DNA from: Mesorhizobium sp. 1M-11
GTDB lineage: Bacteria > Pseudomonadota > Alphaproteobacteria > Rhizobiales > Rhizobiaceae
Reading direction: 5' to 3'
Length of the DNA stretch: 64,000 nucleotides
Assembly (NCBI RefSeq): GCF_001303895.1
Contig: NZ_LJSD01000057.1
Span: forward strand, 92,862-156,861
The notes under the pieces were generated by a model, which was not told the origin of the DNA, did not search any database, and worked only from the letters and a program-made list of their open reading frames with translations. Of the stretch, positions 35,044-44,111 are shown piece by piece. The stretch's first letter is position 1. The number at the start of each line of letters is the position of its first letter. Both the position numbers and the translations under genes were made by a program.

Positions 35044-36219
35044 TCAATCCGGCAGGTTTTCGAGCAGGAAACGGATTTCGTTGCCGCCCATCGCCTTGCC
35101 GGTATCCTCGTCATTGAAGCCGGCCGTCAGCAAGGCGTCGGTGACCTGGACGAGCCCGGTGGTGTCGAACGGCATCGTGACGGCGCCATCGAAATCGGAG
35201 CCGAGCGCGACGTGGTCGATGCCGGCCACGTCGGCCGTATGCCGGATTGCTTCGGCGACAGCAGTTGCGTCCTTGCCGCAGACGGCGGTTTCCCAATAAC
35301 CGATGCCGATCAACCCACCCTTGGCCGCCAGGGCTTTCAGTTGATCGTCGGACAGGTTGCGGTTGTTGTCGCAGGTGCCCTTCACCCCGGTGTGGGAAAC
35401 CACCACGGGGCGCGTTGAGACGGCGAGCGCATCGTCTATGGTGGCCGACGAGGCATGAGCGAGATCGAGGATCATGCCCTTTTCCTCCATGCGGCGGACC
35501 ATCTCGCGGCCCTTGTCGGTCAGCCCGCCCTTGTCGACGCCATGCGCGGACCCACCCATCTCGCTGTCGAAGAAATGCGCCGGCGACATCATGCGGAAGC
35601 CTGCATCGAAGAGCGCGTCGACATTGGCCGGATCGCCCTCCAGCACCTGGGCGCCTTCGATGGCGAGCAGACCGGCAACGAGGCCGGACTCCACCTTGCG
35701 GCGATCGAGGAAACGGCGCAGGTCGCGCTTCGACCTGATGACGACGAAATGGCCATCGGAGCGCGCCGCCATGTCGTTCAGCCTGGCGGCCTGGTAAAGC
35801 GCACGCTCCTTGAGGCTGAAGATCGCGGAAATCGGCCAGCGCTGGCCGATCGCAAGCAGCGTGATGTTGTCGGTCGAACCGTCATTGTGCTCGATGTTCT
35901 GGCCACGCGGTGACTTGCTGACCACGGCAAAGACCTGCAGGGCGACGTTGCCCTCGTCCAGGCGCGGTATGTCGACCTGGCCACGGGTGCCACGCGCCAG
36001 GAGATCGCGACCCCACAACAGCGGGTCGGCATGCAGATCGGCGATCGTCAGCGTCTCATGCAGCGCCTTGGCCCTGTCCGACGCGGCATAAGGCGGAGGA
36101 TTGATCACACCGTTCATCGCCTGCTCGACACGCGCAGGCAGCACGAAGAAGAAAAAGCCGAGCCCGGCGACAATCAACACCACCAGCACCGCAAAAATGA
36201 TCTTCAGGAAACGCCGCAT
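35044..36219 (-). CDS. Membrane dipeptidase (renal dipeptidase family)
   Basis: The 391-residue protein begins with a membrane anchor (RRFLKIIFAVLVVLIVAGLG) that leaves a periplasmic metallopeptidase. The family's zinc ligands are visible: DLHADPLLW near residue 61, the bridging Glu in LLAIEGAQVLEG near residue 185, VVSHTGVKG and the final VALGSDFDGAV. Such enzymes cleave dipeptides, including Cys-Gly left by GGT and dipeptides with D-residues. The ATG at 36219 has GGAGGG nine bases upstream; a longer frame exists but would precede the anchor. Confidence 0.94.
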   Translation of the reverse strand: MRRFLKIIFAVLVVLIVAGLGFFFFVLPARVEQAMNGVINPPPYAASDRAKALHETLTIADLHADPLLWGRDLLARGTRGQVDIPRLDEGNVALQVFAVVSKSPRGQNIEHNDGSTDNITLLAIGQRWPISAIFSLKERALYQAARLNDMAARSDGHFVVIRSKRDLRRFLDRRKVESGLVAGLLAIEGAQVLEGDPANVDALFDAGFRMMSPAHFFDSEMGGSAHGVDKGGLTDKGREMVRRMEEKGMILDLAHASSATIDDALAVSTRPVVVSHTGVKGTCDNNRNLSDDQLKALAAKGGLIGIGYWETAVCGKDATAVAEAIRHTADVAGIDHVALGSDFDGAVTMPFDTTGLVQVTDALLTAGFNDEDTGKAMGGNEIRFLLENLPD

Positions 36220-36400
36220 CACACCCTCCGCCACCACAAGGCAACCCGCCACGCTTTTGCCGGCATTGCCCAAGCAGCGATCATTTCCCGGCAAAATCGG
36301 GAAGTCGAGGTGATGACGTTGCAGCCGGCGAGTTCTCAACCGCTTTAGTCGAGCGGGTCAGCCTCCTCGCTCGCCGTGCACCTGAATGCCGCGCTGTGAC

Positions 36401-37651
36401 CTAACCCTTGTAGACAAGACCCTGCGGGTCGATCTCCGGCTTGCGGCCGGCAACGAGATCGGCCAGGAAGGCGCCGGAGCCGCAGGCCATCGTCCAGCCG
36501 ACATGGCCGTGTCCGGTATCGAGGTACAGGTTCCTGTACCTGGCCCGGCCGATGACCGGGACCGAATTCGGCATCATCGGCCTGAGACCCGACCACAGCT
36601 CCGCTTTCTTCTCGTCGAAAGCGCCGGGGAACAGGTCCTTCGCCGTCCGGAACATGGCGGTGAAATCGCGCGGGCGGTAGCTGCGGTCGAAGCCGGTGAA
36701 CTCGGCCGTCGAGGCGATGCGCAGGCGGTTGCCGAGCCGCGAATAGGCGATCAACTGGTCCTCGTCGGCGCCGCCCATGGTCGGCCCCTTGCTTTCGTCC
36801 TCCAGCGGCACCGTCGCGGTATAGCCCTTGACGGGATAGACCGGCAGGTCGATGCCGTAGCGACGGCCGAGCAGACCGCTTTCCGGCCCCATCGAGATCA
36901 CCACCGCATCGCCGGAAACCGGCCCGTTGGACGTCATCACATTGCGGACTGTGTCGCCCTCGATGTCGAGGCCTTCCACCGTGGTTCCGTAGAGGAACTT
37001 CACGCCCAGCCTTTCGACGGCGAAAGCGGCAAGATTTTCGACGAACTGCCTGGAATCGCCGGTCTGGTCGATCGGTGAATAGACACCGCCGGCGATCTTG
37101 TCCCTGGCGCCGGCAAGGCCGGGCTCGAGCTCGACCAGACGGTCGCGATCGACGATCTCGATCGGCAGGCCGTGTTCGGCCAGGAACTCGTAGTTCGCGG
37201 TGCCGTGCTCCAGGCTCTTCTGCGTGCGGAAGAAGTAAAGAATGCCCCGGCGTCGTTCGTCATAGGACAGGCCGGTATGCTGCTGCAGCGCATTGATGCA
37301 GTCGCGCGAATAGAGCGCGAGCCTTAGCTTCACCTCGCTGTTGGCGCGCAGGCGTTCCCGGGTGCATTGCCTGAGAAACCGTAGGCTCCAGGCGAGGAAA
37401 TAAGGATCGAAACGCAGTCTCACCTTGATGCCGAGATCATGGTTGTAGAGCGCCCGCAGGAAGGTCTTCAGCGCGGCCGGCGAGGCCCAGGCGGTCGCAT
37501 CGCCTGGCGAGACCAGGCCGGCATTGGAATAGCTGGTGCCGCGCGCCGCCGTCTCGTGACGTTCCACGACGGTGACCTCATGGCCGTCCCTGGCCAGGTA
37601 GTAGGCCGCCGCCGTGCCGACAACGCCGGCGCCAAGAACCACAATCTTCAA
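36401..37651 (-). CDS. dadA: D-amino acid dehydrogenase small subunit-type FAD oxidoreductase
   Basis: The 416-residue enzyme oxidatively deaminates D-amino acids with electrons passing to the quinone pool. The FAD-binding amino terminus KIVVLGAGVVGTAAAYYLA is followed by SYSNAGLVSPGDATAWASP near residue 44, both typical of DadA, and ends with DTGHGHVGWTMACGSGAFLADL. The start is a TTG at 37651: it places the Rossmann strand at residue 2 and has GGAGG five bases upstream. Upstream GTG-initiated residues are unlike the family. No alanine racemase gene is next to it. Confidence 0.93.
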   Translation of the reverse strand: MKIVVLGAGVVGTAAAYYLARDGHEVTVVERHETAARGTSYSNAGLVSPGDATAWASPAALKTFLRALYNHDLGIKVRLRFDPYFLAWSLRFLRQCTRERLRANSEVKLRLALYSRDCINALQQHTGLSYDERRRGILYFFRTQKSLEHGTANYEFLAEHGLPIEIVDRDRLVELEPGLAGARDKIAGGVYSPIDQTGDSRQFVENLAAFAVERLGVKFLYGTTVEGLDIEGDTVRNVMTSNGPVSGDAVVISMGPESGLLGRRYGIDLPVYPVKGYTATVPLEDESKGPTMGGADEDQLIAYSRLGNRLRIASTAEFTGFDRSYRPRDFTAMFRTAKDLFPGAFDEKKAELWSGLRPMMPNSVPVIGRARYRNLYLDTGHGHVGWTMACGSGAFLADLVAGRKPEIDPQGLVYKG

Positions 37652-37852
37652 AATCGCCTCCCCAACCAAGCGATCGCCTTCGGGATCACGCCGCTTGCCT
37701 TTGCCGCATGACCTTGCCCGAAAGGTCCGCACCTTTTGCTTCGCTGACCTTCGTTCCGGATCATGCTTTGAGGCGCCCGCGACGCCGCGTCCTCATAACG
37801 GCAATCGGTGGGCATTTCGAGCCTCGACCTGATAGTCCAGATTTTACGGGGT

Positions 37853-38851
37853 TCAGTTGCGCGCGGAGTTCTTCCCTGCCAGCACACGCTCCCACTCAAG
37901 CGCATCGCGCACGATGAGATCGAGATCGTCGCGGTGCGGCGCCCAGCCCAATTCCCCACGGGCCAGATCGGCATTGGCGATGACGGATGCGGCATCGCCG
38001 GGACGGCGCGGTCCCATGGTGACAACGAAGTCGCGGCCACTGACACGGCGCACCGCCTCGATCACCTCGAGTACCGAATAGCCGTGGCCGTAACCGCAAT
38101 TGGCGACGAGGTTGCCAGCACCGGCACGCAGCCGCTGCAGGGCCAGTCGATGCGCGGTCACGAGATCGCTGACATGGACATAGTCACGGAGGCAGGTCCC
38201 GTCGGGTGTCGGATAGTCGGTACCGAAAACCTCGAGCGAAGGCCGCTTGCCGAGCACAACCTCACTGGCCACCTTGATCAGATGCGTTGCGCGCGGCGAA
38301 GCCTGTCCCGTGCGGCCCCTGGCATCGGCACCGGCGACATTGAAATAGCGCAAGGCCGAGTAACGCAGGCCGTAGGCGGCGGCGGCATCGCGCAGCATCC
38401 ACTCGCTCATCAGCTTGGACATGCCGTAAGGCGATTCTGGCATGGTAGTCGCGTCTTCCGTCACCGGCTCCAACCGGCTGCCGCCATAGACCGCCGCGGT
38501 CGAAGAGAAGATGAAATTCGCCACCCCGCCTCGAACCGCGGCTTCGATCAGCGAGCGGGTCTTGGAGGTGTTGTTCTCGTAATAGGCGAGCGGATCGGCC
38601 ACCGATTCCGGAACGATGATGGAACCTGCGAAATGGATGATGGCGTCGATGCCATGCTCGCGAATGATTCTGGCGACAAGATCCTTGTCTCCGACATCGC
38701 CGACAACCAGCCTGGCTTCCGGCGCCACGGCCCAGTCGAAACCAGTCGATAGCCGGTCCAGGACGACAACCTCCTCTTCGCCGGCATCGAGAAGTTCCCA
38801 AACCATGTGACTGCCGATATAGCCGGCCCCACCCGTCACCAACACGGCCAT
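37853..38851 (-). CDS. galE: UDP-glucose 4-epimerase
   Basis: The 332-residue short-chain dehydrogenase interconverts UDP-glucose and UDP-galactose for polysaccharide synthesis. The NAD-binding MAVLVTGGAGYIGSHMVWEL amino terminus, IHFAGSIIVPESV, the catalytic Ser in FSSTAAVYG, the YGMSK (YxxxK) motif near residue 143, and RYFNVAGAD are all present. It stands alone, with 201 bases to dadA downstream and 270 to hemA upstream. Confidence 0.95.
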   Translation of the reverse strand: MAVLVTGGAGYIGSHMVWELLDAGEEEVVVLDRLSTGFDWAVAPEARLVVGDVGDKDLVARIIREHGIDAIIHFAGSIIVPESVADPLAYYENNTSKTRSLIEAAVRGGVANFIFSSTAAVYGGSRLEPVTEDATTMPESPYGMSKLMSEWMLRDAAAAYGLRYSALRYFNVAGADARGRTGQASPRATHLIKVASEVVLGKRPSLEVFGTDYPTPDGTCLRDYVHVSDLVTAHRLALQRLRAGAGNLVANCGYGHGYSVLEVIEAVRRVSGRDFVVTMGPRRPGDAASVIANADLARGELGWAPHRDDLDLIVRDALEWERVLAGKNSARN

Positions 38852-38967
38852 GCGGCCTACTCCCCTCTAAAATCCGCAAACACTCTCATGCGCAGGATTG
38901 TTGCAGACGCTAGCCGGAAAGCCTTAAGAAGCAATGTGACGGCATCGTCATTTTTGCGACGCAGCCT

Positions 38968-38981
38968 TTGATCCACATCAA
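38968..38981. promoter_or_regulatory. FixK/FNR-type box upstream of hemA
   Basis: TTGATCCACATCAA is a perfect TTGAT-N4-ATCAA anaerobox. It is 141 bases before the hemA start, on the hemA side of the gap shared with galE. Low-oxygen control of hemA by FixK/FNR proteins is known in related bacteria. Confidence 0.75.
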
Positions 38982-39121
38982 GGGAATAGTTCACAGACCG
39001 TGTTCGTTAGAATTTGGTTCAATGGACATTCGCGGATTGGCCGTGGCATTTTGACCAAAGCTGGTCCATGGACGCCGGACGGGGCTGTGACTATGATCCG
39101 GCCGCAAATTGGGAAGCACAG

Positions 39122-40399
39122 ATGAACTATCAGCGGTTCTTCGAGGAAGCGATCGACCAGCTCCATGCGGAGCGCCGCTACCGGGTATTCGCCGATCTGG
39201 AACGCATCGCGGGCAAGTTTCCGCGCGCGATCTGGCGCGCCAATGGCCGTGCCCAGGAAATCACCGTCTGGTGCTCCAACGATTATCTCGGCATGGGCCA
39301 GCACCCCGATGTCATCGCCGCGATGCAGGCTGCTGCCGGCGGCATGGGCACGGGTGCCGGCGGCACCCGCAACATTTCCGGCACCAACCACCCGCTGGTG
39401 GAACTTGAGCTCGAGCTGGCCGACCTGCATGGCAAGGAGGCCGGGCTGGTCTTCACCTCCGGCTTCGTTTCCAATGAAGCAGGCATCTCGACCATCGCGC
39501 GGCTGCTGCCGAACTGCCTGATCCTGTCCGACGAGCTCAACCATGCCTCGATGATCGAAGGCATCCGCCGCTCGGGCGCCGAGAAGAAGATCTTCCGCCA
39601 CAACGACGTGGCGCACCTGGAAAGCCTGCTGCAGAGCGCCGGGCGCGAGCGCGCCAAGCTGATCGTGTTCGAAAGCGTCTATTCCATGGATGGCGACATC
39701 GCGCCGATCGAGGCGATCGCCGACCTCGCCGACAAATACAACGCCATGACCTATATCGACGAGGTCCATGCCGTCGGCATGTACGGTCCGCACGGCGGCG
39801 GCATCACCGAGCAGGAAGGCCTGGTCGACCGCATCGACATCATCGAAGGCACGCTGGCCAAGGCGTTCGGCACGCTGGGAGGCTACATCACCGGCCCGCG
39901 CGCTGTCATCGACGCGGTGCGCTCCTACGCACCGGGCTTCATCTTCACCACGGCGCTGCCGCCGGCCATCGCGGCCGCAACCACAACCTCGATCCGCCAT
40001 CTCAAGGCCTCGCAGGTCGAACGCGACGGCCAGAGGCGCCAGGCCGAGCGTACCAAGCAGGTGCTGGCCGCCGCCGGACTGCCGGTGATGAACTCCGCCA
40101 CGCATATCGTGCCGGTGCTGGTCGGCGAGCCGGAGCTCTGCAAGATGGCGAGCGACCGCCTGCTCGGCGTGCACGGCATCTACATCCAGCCGATCAACTA
40201 TCCGACCGTGCCGCGCGGCACGGAGCGGCTGCGCATCACGCCGACGCCTTTCCACGACGACGCGCTGATCGACGGCCTGCGCGACGCGCTGGTCGAGACC
40301 TGGGATGCGCTCGGCATTCCCTACGGCTCCACCGGGCGCCCGGCCGTTACCGAGACCGAACGTGTCATCCCGCTGCTGGTGCCGAAGTCCGGCGGCTGA
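39122..40399 (+). CDS. hemA: 5-aminolevulinate synthase
   Basis: The PLP enzyme condenses glycine and succinyl-CoA in the alphaproteobacterial C4 heme route. The 425-residue protein has WCSNDYLGMGQHP near residue 42, the glycine-rich TGAGGTRNISGTNHPLVELE near residue 77, VFESVYSMDGDIAP, the aldimine Asp in YIDEVHAVG and the PLP lysine in EGTLAKAFGTLGGY near residue 245. The ATG at 39122 (MNYQRFFEEAID) matches the usual start. A FixK/FNR box upstream suggests induction at low oxygen, as when heme demand rises for terminal oxidases. Confidence 0.97.
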   Translation: MNYQRFFEEAIDQLHAERRYRVFADLERIAGKFPRAIWRANGRAQEITVWCSNDYLGMGQHPDVIAAMQAAAGGMGTGAGGTRNISGTNHPLVELELELADLHGKEAGLVFTSGFVSNEAGISTIARLLPNCLILSDELNHASMIEGIRRSGAEKKIFRHNDVAHLESLLQSAGRERAKLIVFESVYSMDGDIAPIEAIADLADKYNAMTYIDEVHAVGMYGPHGGGITEQEGLVDRIDIIEGTLAKAFGTLGGYITGPRAVIDAVRSYAPGFIFTTALPPAIAAATTTSIRHLKASQVERDGQRRQAERTKQVLAAAGLPVMNSATHIVPVLVGEPELCKMASDRLLGVHGIYIQPINYPTVPRGTERLRITPTPFHDDALIDGLRDALVETWDALGIPYGSTGRPAVTETERVIPLLVPKSGG

Positions 40400-40456
40400 G
40401 CGGGATCGATCGCATGAACTGTCCGTGATCGACTTTCGGACCTGATGTGCGGCTGC

Positions 40457-40560
40457 TAGAGCAATTCCAGGAAAAGTGTAACGGTTTTCCGCCCGGAATT
40501 GCGTAAAAACAAGGAATTAGAGCGTTTCCGCGTTTCCGTTAAAAACGGAAACGCTCTAGA
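40457..40560 (+). repeat. RIME-like repeat, copy 3
   Basis: This is a complete copy in the orientation of copy 1 (TAGAGCAATTCCAGGAAAAG ... CGGAAACGCTCTAGA), 57 bases after the hemA stop. Both palindromes are intact. Confidence 0.88.
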
Positions 40561-40661
40561 GTGGCGCCGCAGAAATTACACGCGTAACGGGACGTTACAC
40601 GCTCTTGCCTGACGACGGCGACAGTACCAGCGACAGTAGTGCCGGCGACGGTCGACACCGA

Positions 40662-40696
40662 AGGCAGCTGGCTCCGCGATGCGGAACCAGCTGCCT
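40662..40696 (+). promoter_or_regulatory. Strong hairpin in the terC-family leader
   Basis: AGGCAGCTGG-C-TCCGC-GAT-GCGGA-A-CCAGCTGCCT is an almost perfect 16-base stem 94 bases upstream of the TerC-CBS gene. A second shorter GC hairpin (CCTCCGGTGTTCCCGCCGGGGG followed by CTTTCTG) lies at about 40731-40758. Together they resemble an attenuator leader. TerC genes elsewhere are often preceded by the manganese riboswitch, but I do not see its consensus here. The rest of the 40400-40789 gap is repeat copy 3. Confidence 0.5.
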
Positions 40697-40789
40697 CTGT
40701 TCATTTCATGATCCGCTTCGCTTTGTCTTGACCTCCGGTGTTCCCGCCGGGGGCTTTCTGCGTTCACGCAACAACGTTTAGGACCGACA

Positions 40790-42352
40790 ATGGAACTCCT
40801 CGCGGATCCAACCATCTGGACCGGCCTCATCACCCTTATTGTCCTCGAAATCGTCCTCGGCATCGACAACCTCGTCTTCATTGCGATCCTGGCCGACAAG
40901 CTGCCGCCACACCTGCGCAACAAAGCGCGCCTGATCGGCCTGTCGCTGGCATTGATGATGCGCATCGTGCTGCTGTTCTCGATCTCCTGGATCGTGACGC
41001 TGACTCAACCGCTGTTTTCGATCGCCCCGTTCTCGTTCTCGGGCCGCGACGTCATCCTCATCCTCGGGGGCGTGTTCCTGCTCGCCAAGGGCACGCTGGA
41101 ACTGCACGAACGCCTGGAGGGCGGACACAAGCCAAAGCGGGGCAAGGTGTTCCAGGCGGCCTTCTGGCAGGTCATCGTGCAGATCGTGGTGCTCGACGCC
41201 GTGTTTTCGCTGGACAGCGTCATCACCGCCGTCGGCATGGTCGACGAGCTCTGGGTGATGATCACCGCCGTCTGCGTGGCCATGGCCGTCATGACCGCCG
41301 CCTCCAGGCCGCTGATGGCGTTCGTCTCGAGGCACCCGACCGTGGTCATCCTCTGCCTCGGCTTCCTGCTGATGATCGGCTTCAGCCTCGTGGTCGAAGG
41401 TTTCGGTTTCCATATTCCGAAGGGCTATCTCTACGCCGCCATCGGCTTCTCGGTCCTGATCGAGGCGGCCAACCAGCTTGGTCGCCGCAACCGCGAAAAG
41501 GTCATCAGCACCGGCGATCTGCGCGAACGGACATCCGAGGCCGTCTTCAGGCTGCTTGGCGGTCGCATCGGTGAACAGCCGCTGGGCGAGATCGTCGACG
41601 TGATTGCCGAGCAGGCGAGGCAAGGCGACCTGTTCAAGCCTGAAGAGAAGGAAATGATCCGCGGCGTGCTCGGCCTCGGCGAACGACCCGTCAGTTCCAT
41701 CATGTCGCCGCGCAACGAGCTGGAATGGCTGAACCTCGACCAGGATGCAGAGACGCTGCGAACCAACATCCTCAGGCTCACGCATGGCCGCGTTGTCCTC
41801 GCGCGCGGCAGCGTCGAGGATTTCGTCGGGGTCGCCATCACCAATGATCTGTCCAATTCGCTGCTCGACGGCAACGCAATCGACTGGGCGCGCATGACCC
41901 GGCAGCCGGTGATCGTGCACGAGGCGGCCAATGTGCTCGAGGTGATGGAGCAACTGCGCCGCTCGCCGGTGCAGATGGCCATGGTCGTCGACCAGCATGG
42001 CTCGCTCGAAGGCATCGCGACACCGACCGACGTCCTGGAAGCCATCGCCGGCGAGTTCCCGGACATGGATGAAGAGGCTGCGGCGCTGGAACGCCAGGAG
42101 GACGGGGCGTGGCTGACCGACGGCTTCATCGACATCCGCCAGCTCAGCAGTGTCATCGAGAACGACCTGGTCGATGACGCGAACCGCTATGCCACGCTCG
42201 CCGGCTATATCCTCACCGAACTCGGCCACCTGCCGAAGCAAGGTGAGGCGTTCGAGACCAACGGCTGGCGCTTCGAAGTGCTCTCGCTCGACAAGCGCCG
42301 CATTGGCAAGGTGCGTATCAGCGAACGCGTCGACGCGCGGGCACAGGAATGA
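40790..42352 (+). CDS. TerC family membrane protein with CBS and CorC/HlyC domains
   Basis: The 520-residue protein has an amino-terminal TerC domain of seven or so helices (residues 1-235) with the conserved acidic motifs EIVLGIDNLVFIAI near residue 18 and VLDAVFSLDSVITA near residue 132. A CBS pair (residues 300-425, starting RPVSSIMSPRNELEWLN) and a CorC/HlyC transporter-associated domain to the end (DGFIDIRQLSSVIEND) follow. TerC proteins export manganese or support metal homeostasis. A GGA-rich ribosome site precedes the ATG. Repeat copy 4 follows the stop by 36 bases and could serve as its terminator. Confidence 0.93.
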   Translation: MELLADPTIWTGLITLIVLEIVLGIDNLVFIAILADKLPPHLRNKARLIGLSLALMMRIVLLFSISWIVTLTQPLFSIAPFSFSGRDVILILGGVFLLAKGTLELHERLEGGHKPKRGKVFQAAFWQVIVQIVVLDAVFSLDSVITAVGMVDELWVMITAVCVAMAVMTAASRPLMAFVSRHPTVVILCLGFLLMIGFSLVVEGFGFHIPKGYLYAAIGFSVLIEAANQLGRRNREKVISTGDLRERTSEAVFRLLGGRIGEQPLGEIVDVIAEQARQGDLFKPEEKEMIRGVLGLGERPVSSIMSPRNELEWLNLDQDAETLRTNILRLTHGRVVLARGSVEDFVGVAITNDLSNSLLDGNAIDWARMTRQPVIVHEAANVLEVMEQLRRSPVQMAMVVDQHGSLEGIATPTDVLEAIAGEFPDMDEEAAALERQEDGAWLTDGFIDIRQLSSVIENDLVDDANRYATLAGYILTELGHLPKQGEAFETNGWRFEVLSLDKRRIGKVRISERVDARAQE

Positions 42353-42388
42353 CGCGCCGCCTCTTCCTTGGCCAAAAATGGATACTCC

Positions 42389-42492
42389 AGAGCGTTTCCG
42401 TTTTTCAGTGAAACGCGGAAACGCTCTAACTTTTTGTTTTTACGCAATTCCGGACGGAAAACCGCTACGCACTTTTCCTGGAATTGCTCTAG
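42389..42492 (-). repeat. RIME-like repeat, copy 4
   Basis: This is a complete copy in the orientation of copy 2, between the TerC gene and the SecDF-head protein gene. On the plus strand its GAGCGTTTCCG hairpin is followed by CTAACTTTTTGTTTTTACG, a terminator-like shape. The frame AFPFFSETRKRSNFLFLRNS through it is open and in phase with the downstream gene. Confidence 0.88.
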
Positions 42493-42526
42493 GTTGGCGC
42501 CGGAGCACTTAGACCGGATAACCTTC

Positions 42527-44029
42527 ATGCCATTTCGCGTCATCGATGATCGTTTCAAGCCCCGGCTGAGAACGCTGGCCCTGCTTGTCCTTGCAGTGGG
42601 CGGCCAGGTGATCACCGCAGCCGTCGTGCAGGCGGGGGAAAACGTCACCATTCCCCGGTATCAGCCGGAAATCGGCACCGTCCATACCTACCGCATCCAG
42701 AAGACGACCGAGACCGATATGTCGCTGTGGTTCGACAAGCCCGAAGCAGCCGCGATGGTGATGCGCGGAGATTTCCGCCAGCAGACCGCGGTGGTCTCGC
42801 GCGACGACAAGGGCATGCGGGTGCGCTGGGTGCTTTCGGCCGATCTTCCGCCGGCGGCCTTGAGCACCGCGGATTCCTACCCGATGAATGCGCAATATCG
42901 GAATTCGCTCACCGCCTACGGCGTGCAGCAGCTGGAGGTCGAGACGGATCTGACCGGCTATCCGACTGCATTGGCGGGAGCCGACCAGATTGTTGCCCAC
43001 ATGGAAAGCCTCATCGCAGCACCTGGACCAGGTGGGGCGACGGTGCCAGCCGACAGCGTCGCCAGCCGCATGGTTCAGGCAGTCAAGGACAACCCACTCA
43101 AGGTGGTCGACGTGCTCATCCCCGAGGTCATTGCTCTCAGCCTGGGACAGGCCTCGCAGGACGCCACCATCGAGGTCGGCAGCGCGTGGAGCGCAAAAGG
43201 CGACGAAAGCATCGGGGATGGAATCGTCTCCGCGACATCGGCATGGAAACTCGTGTCGACCGACAGCGCCAGGCGCATCGCCACCTTCAGCATGCTGCAG
43301 AGCTTCGATCCGGCAGCCCTCCAGGCGGCTACGAAAGCGCCAACCGAAAAGATAATCGCGGGCTTCGGCGAACGCGCGAAACAACTGACGGATGAACAGA
43401 TGACGCGGGTCCTAAGCCCGCAAAAATCCCGTGACCTGACGCTGGTCGTGTCGCTGCAGGACGGTTCGACAGTGGAAGCCCTGGACAACGTGACGGTGGA
43501 CAGTGCCGGCACGAAGCTCACCATCGTCACCCATATCTGGCGCGACGACCAGTTGCCGACCCTGCCCGAGCCACCGGCGTGGAAGGCCAAGGTCGTCTCT
43601 GCTCAGAGCGTCAGCCCGCTGGGACAGACCACGACGCAGCCTTCCGACCTGGAGGGGTTCAACGGCGAGGCCAAGTCTGGCGCACCGGCAGAGCAACAAG
43701 CAGCGGCAGAACCACCGAAAGCCATTGCCCCGATCTCGCTCAAGATCGCGAAGGCCGAAACCACCAGGGATCCGCTTTACGGCGAAACCGTCGTGAGCAT
43801 CGTGCTGACACCGGACAGCGCCAAGGTCTTCGGCGATTTCACCCGCGCCGCGATCGGCCAAAAAACGCAGCTTCTGGTCGGCGAGACAGTGATCCTGGAA
43901 CCGGTTGTTCGAGAACCTATCCTTCAAGGCATGATCACGATCAACGGCTTCGATACGACGAAAGCCCAGGGTCTCGCGGAGCAACTGTCCGCCCCGAACG
44001 CAGCGATCACCGTGCGGCTGGCACCTTAG
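42527..44029 (+). CDS. Exported protein with a SecDF P1-head-like carboxy-terminal domain
   Basis: The 500-residue protein has an amino-terminal signal (RLRTLALLVLAVGGQVITAAVVQA, cut before GENV). A long periplasmic region without recognised domain follows, and then an Ala/Pro-rich linker near residue 390. The last 90 residues (from PLYGETVVSIVLTPDSAKVF through LEPVVREPILQGMITING) match the P1 head subdomain found in SecD. No translocase membrane helices are present. The ATG at 42527 (MPFRVIDD) is chosen; the frame is also open upstream through repeat copy 4 to 42368. The function is unknown. Confidence 0.75.
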   Translation: MPFRVIDDRFKPRLRTLALLVLAVGGQVITAAVVQAGENVTIPRYQPEIGTVHTYRIQKTTETDMSLWFDKPEAAAMVMRGDFRQQTAVVSRDDKGMRVRWVLSADLPPAALSTADSYPMNAQYRNSLTAYGVQQLEVETDLTGYPTALAGADQIVAHMESLIAAPGPGGATVPADSVASRMVQAVKDNPLKVVDVLIPEVIALSLGQASQDATIEVGSAWSAKGDESIGDGIVSATSAWKLVSTDSARRIATFSMLQSFDPAALQAATKAPTEKIIAGFGERAKQLTDEQMTRVLSPQKSRDLTLVVSLQDGSTVEALDNVTVDSAGTKLTIVTHIWRDDQLPTLPEPPAWKAKVVSAQSVSPLGQTTTQPSDLEGFNGEAKSGAPAEQQAAAEPPKAIAPISLKIAKAETTRDPLYGETVVSIVLTPDSAKVFGDFTRAAIGQKTQLLVGETVILEPVVREPILQGMITINGFDTTKAQGLAEQLSAPNAAITVRLAP

Positions 44030-44111
44030 AGCGTCAACGCCGCGATCTCTCAGGTTCGCCCCTGCGGTTTCGCGCATGTTGTGATCGCGCCGCACACGTT
44101 GCGCGACAAGT

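Noticed and set aside
40560..40790. Manganese (yybP-ykoY) riboswitch before the TerC gene
   Set aside because: The expected GGGGAGUAGC and CCGUCAACAUAC segments are not present; only unrelated hairpins are seen.
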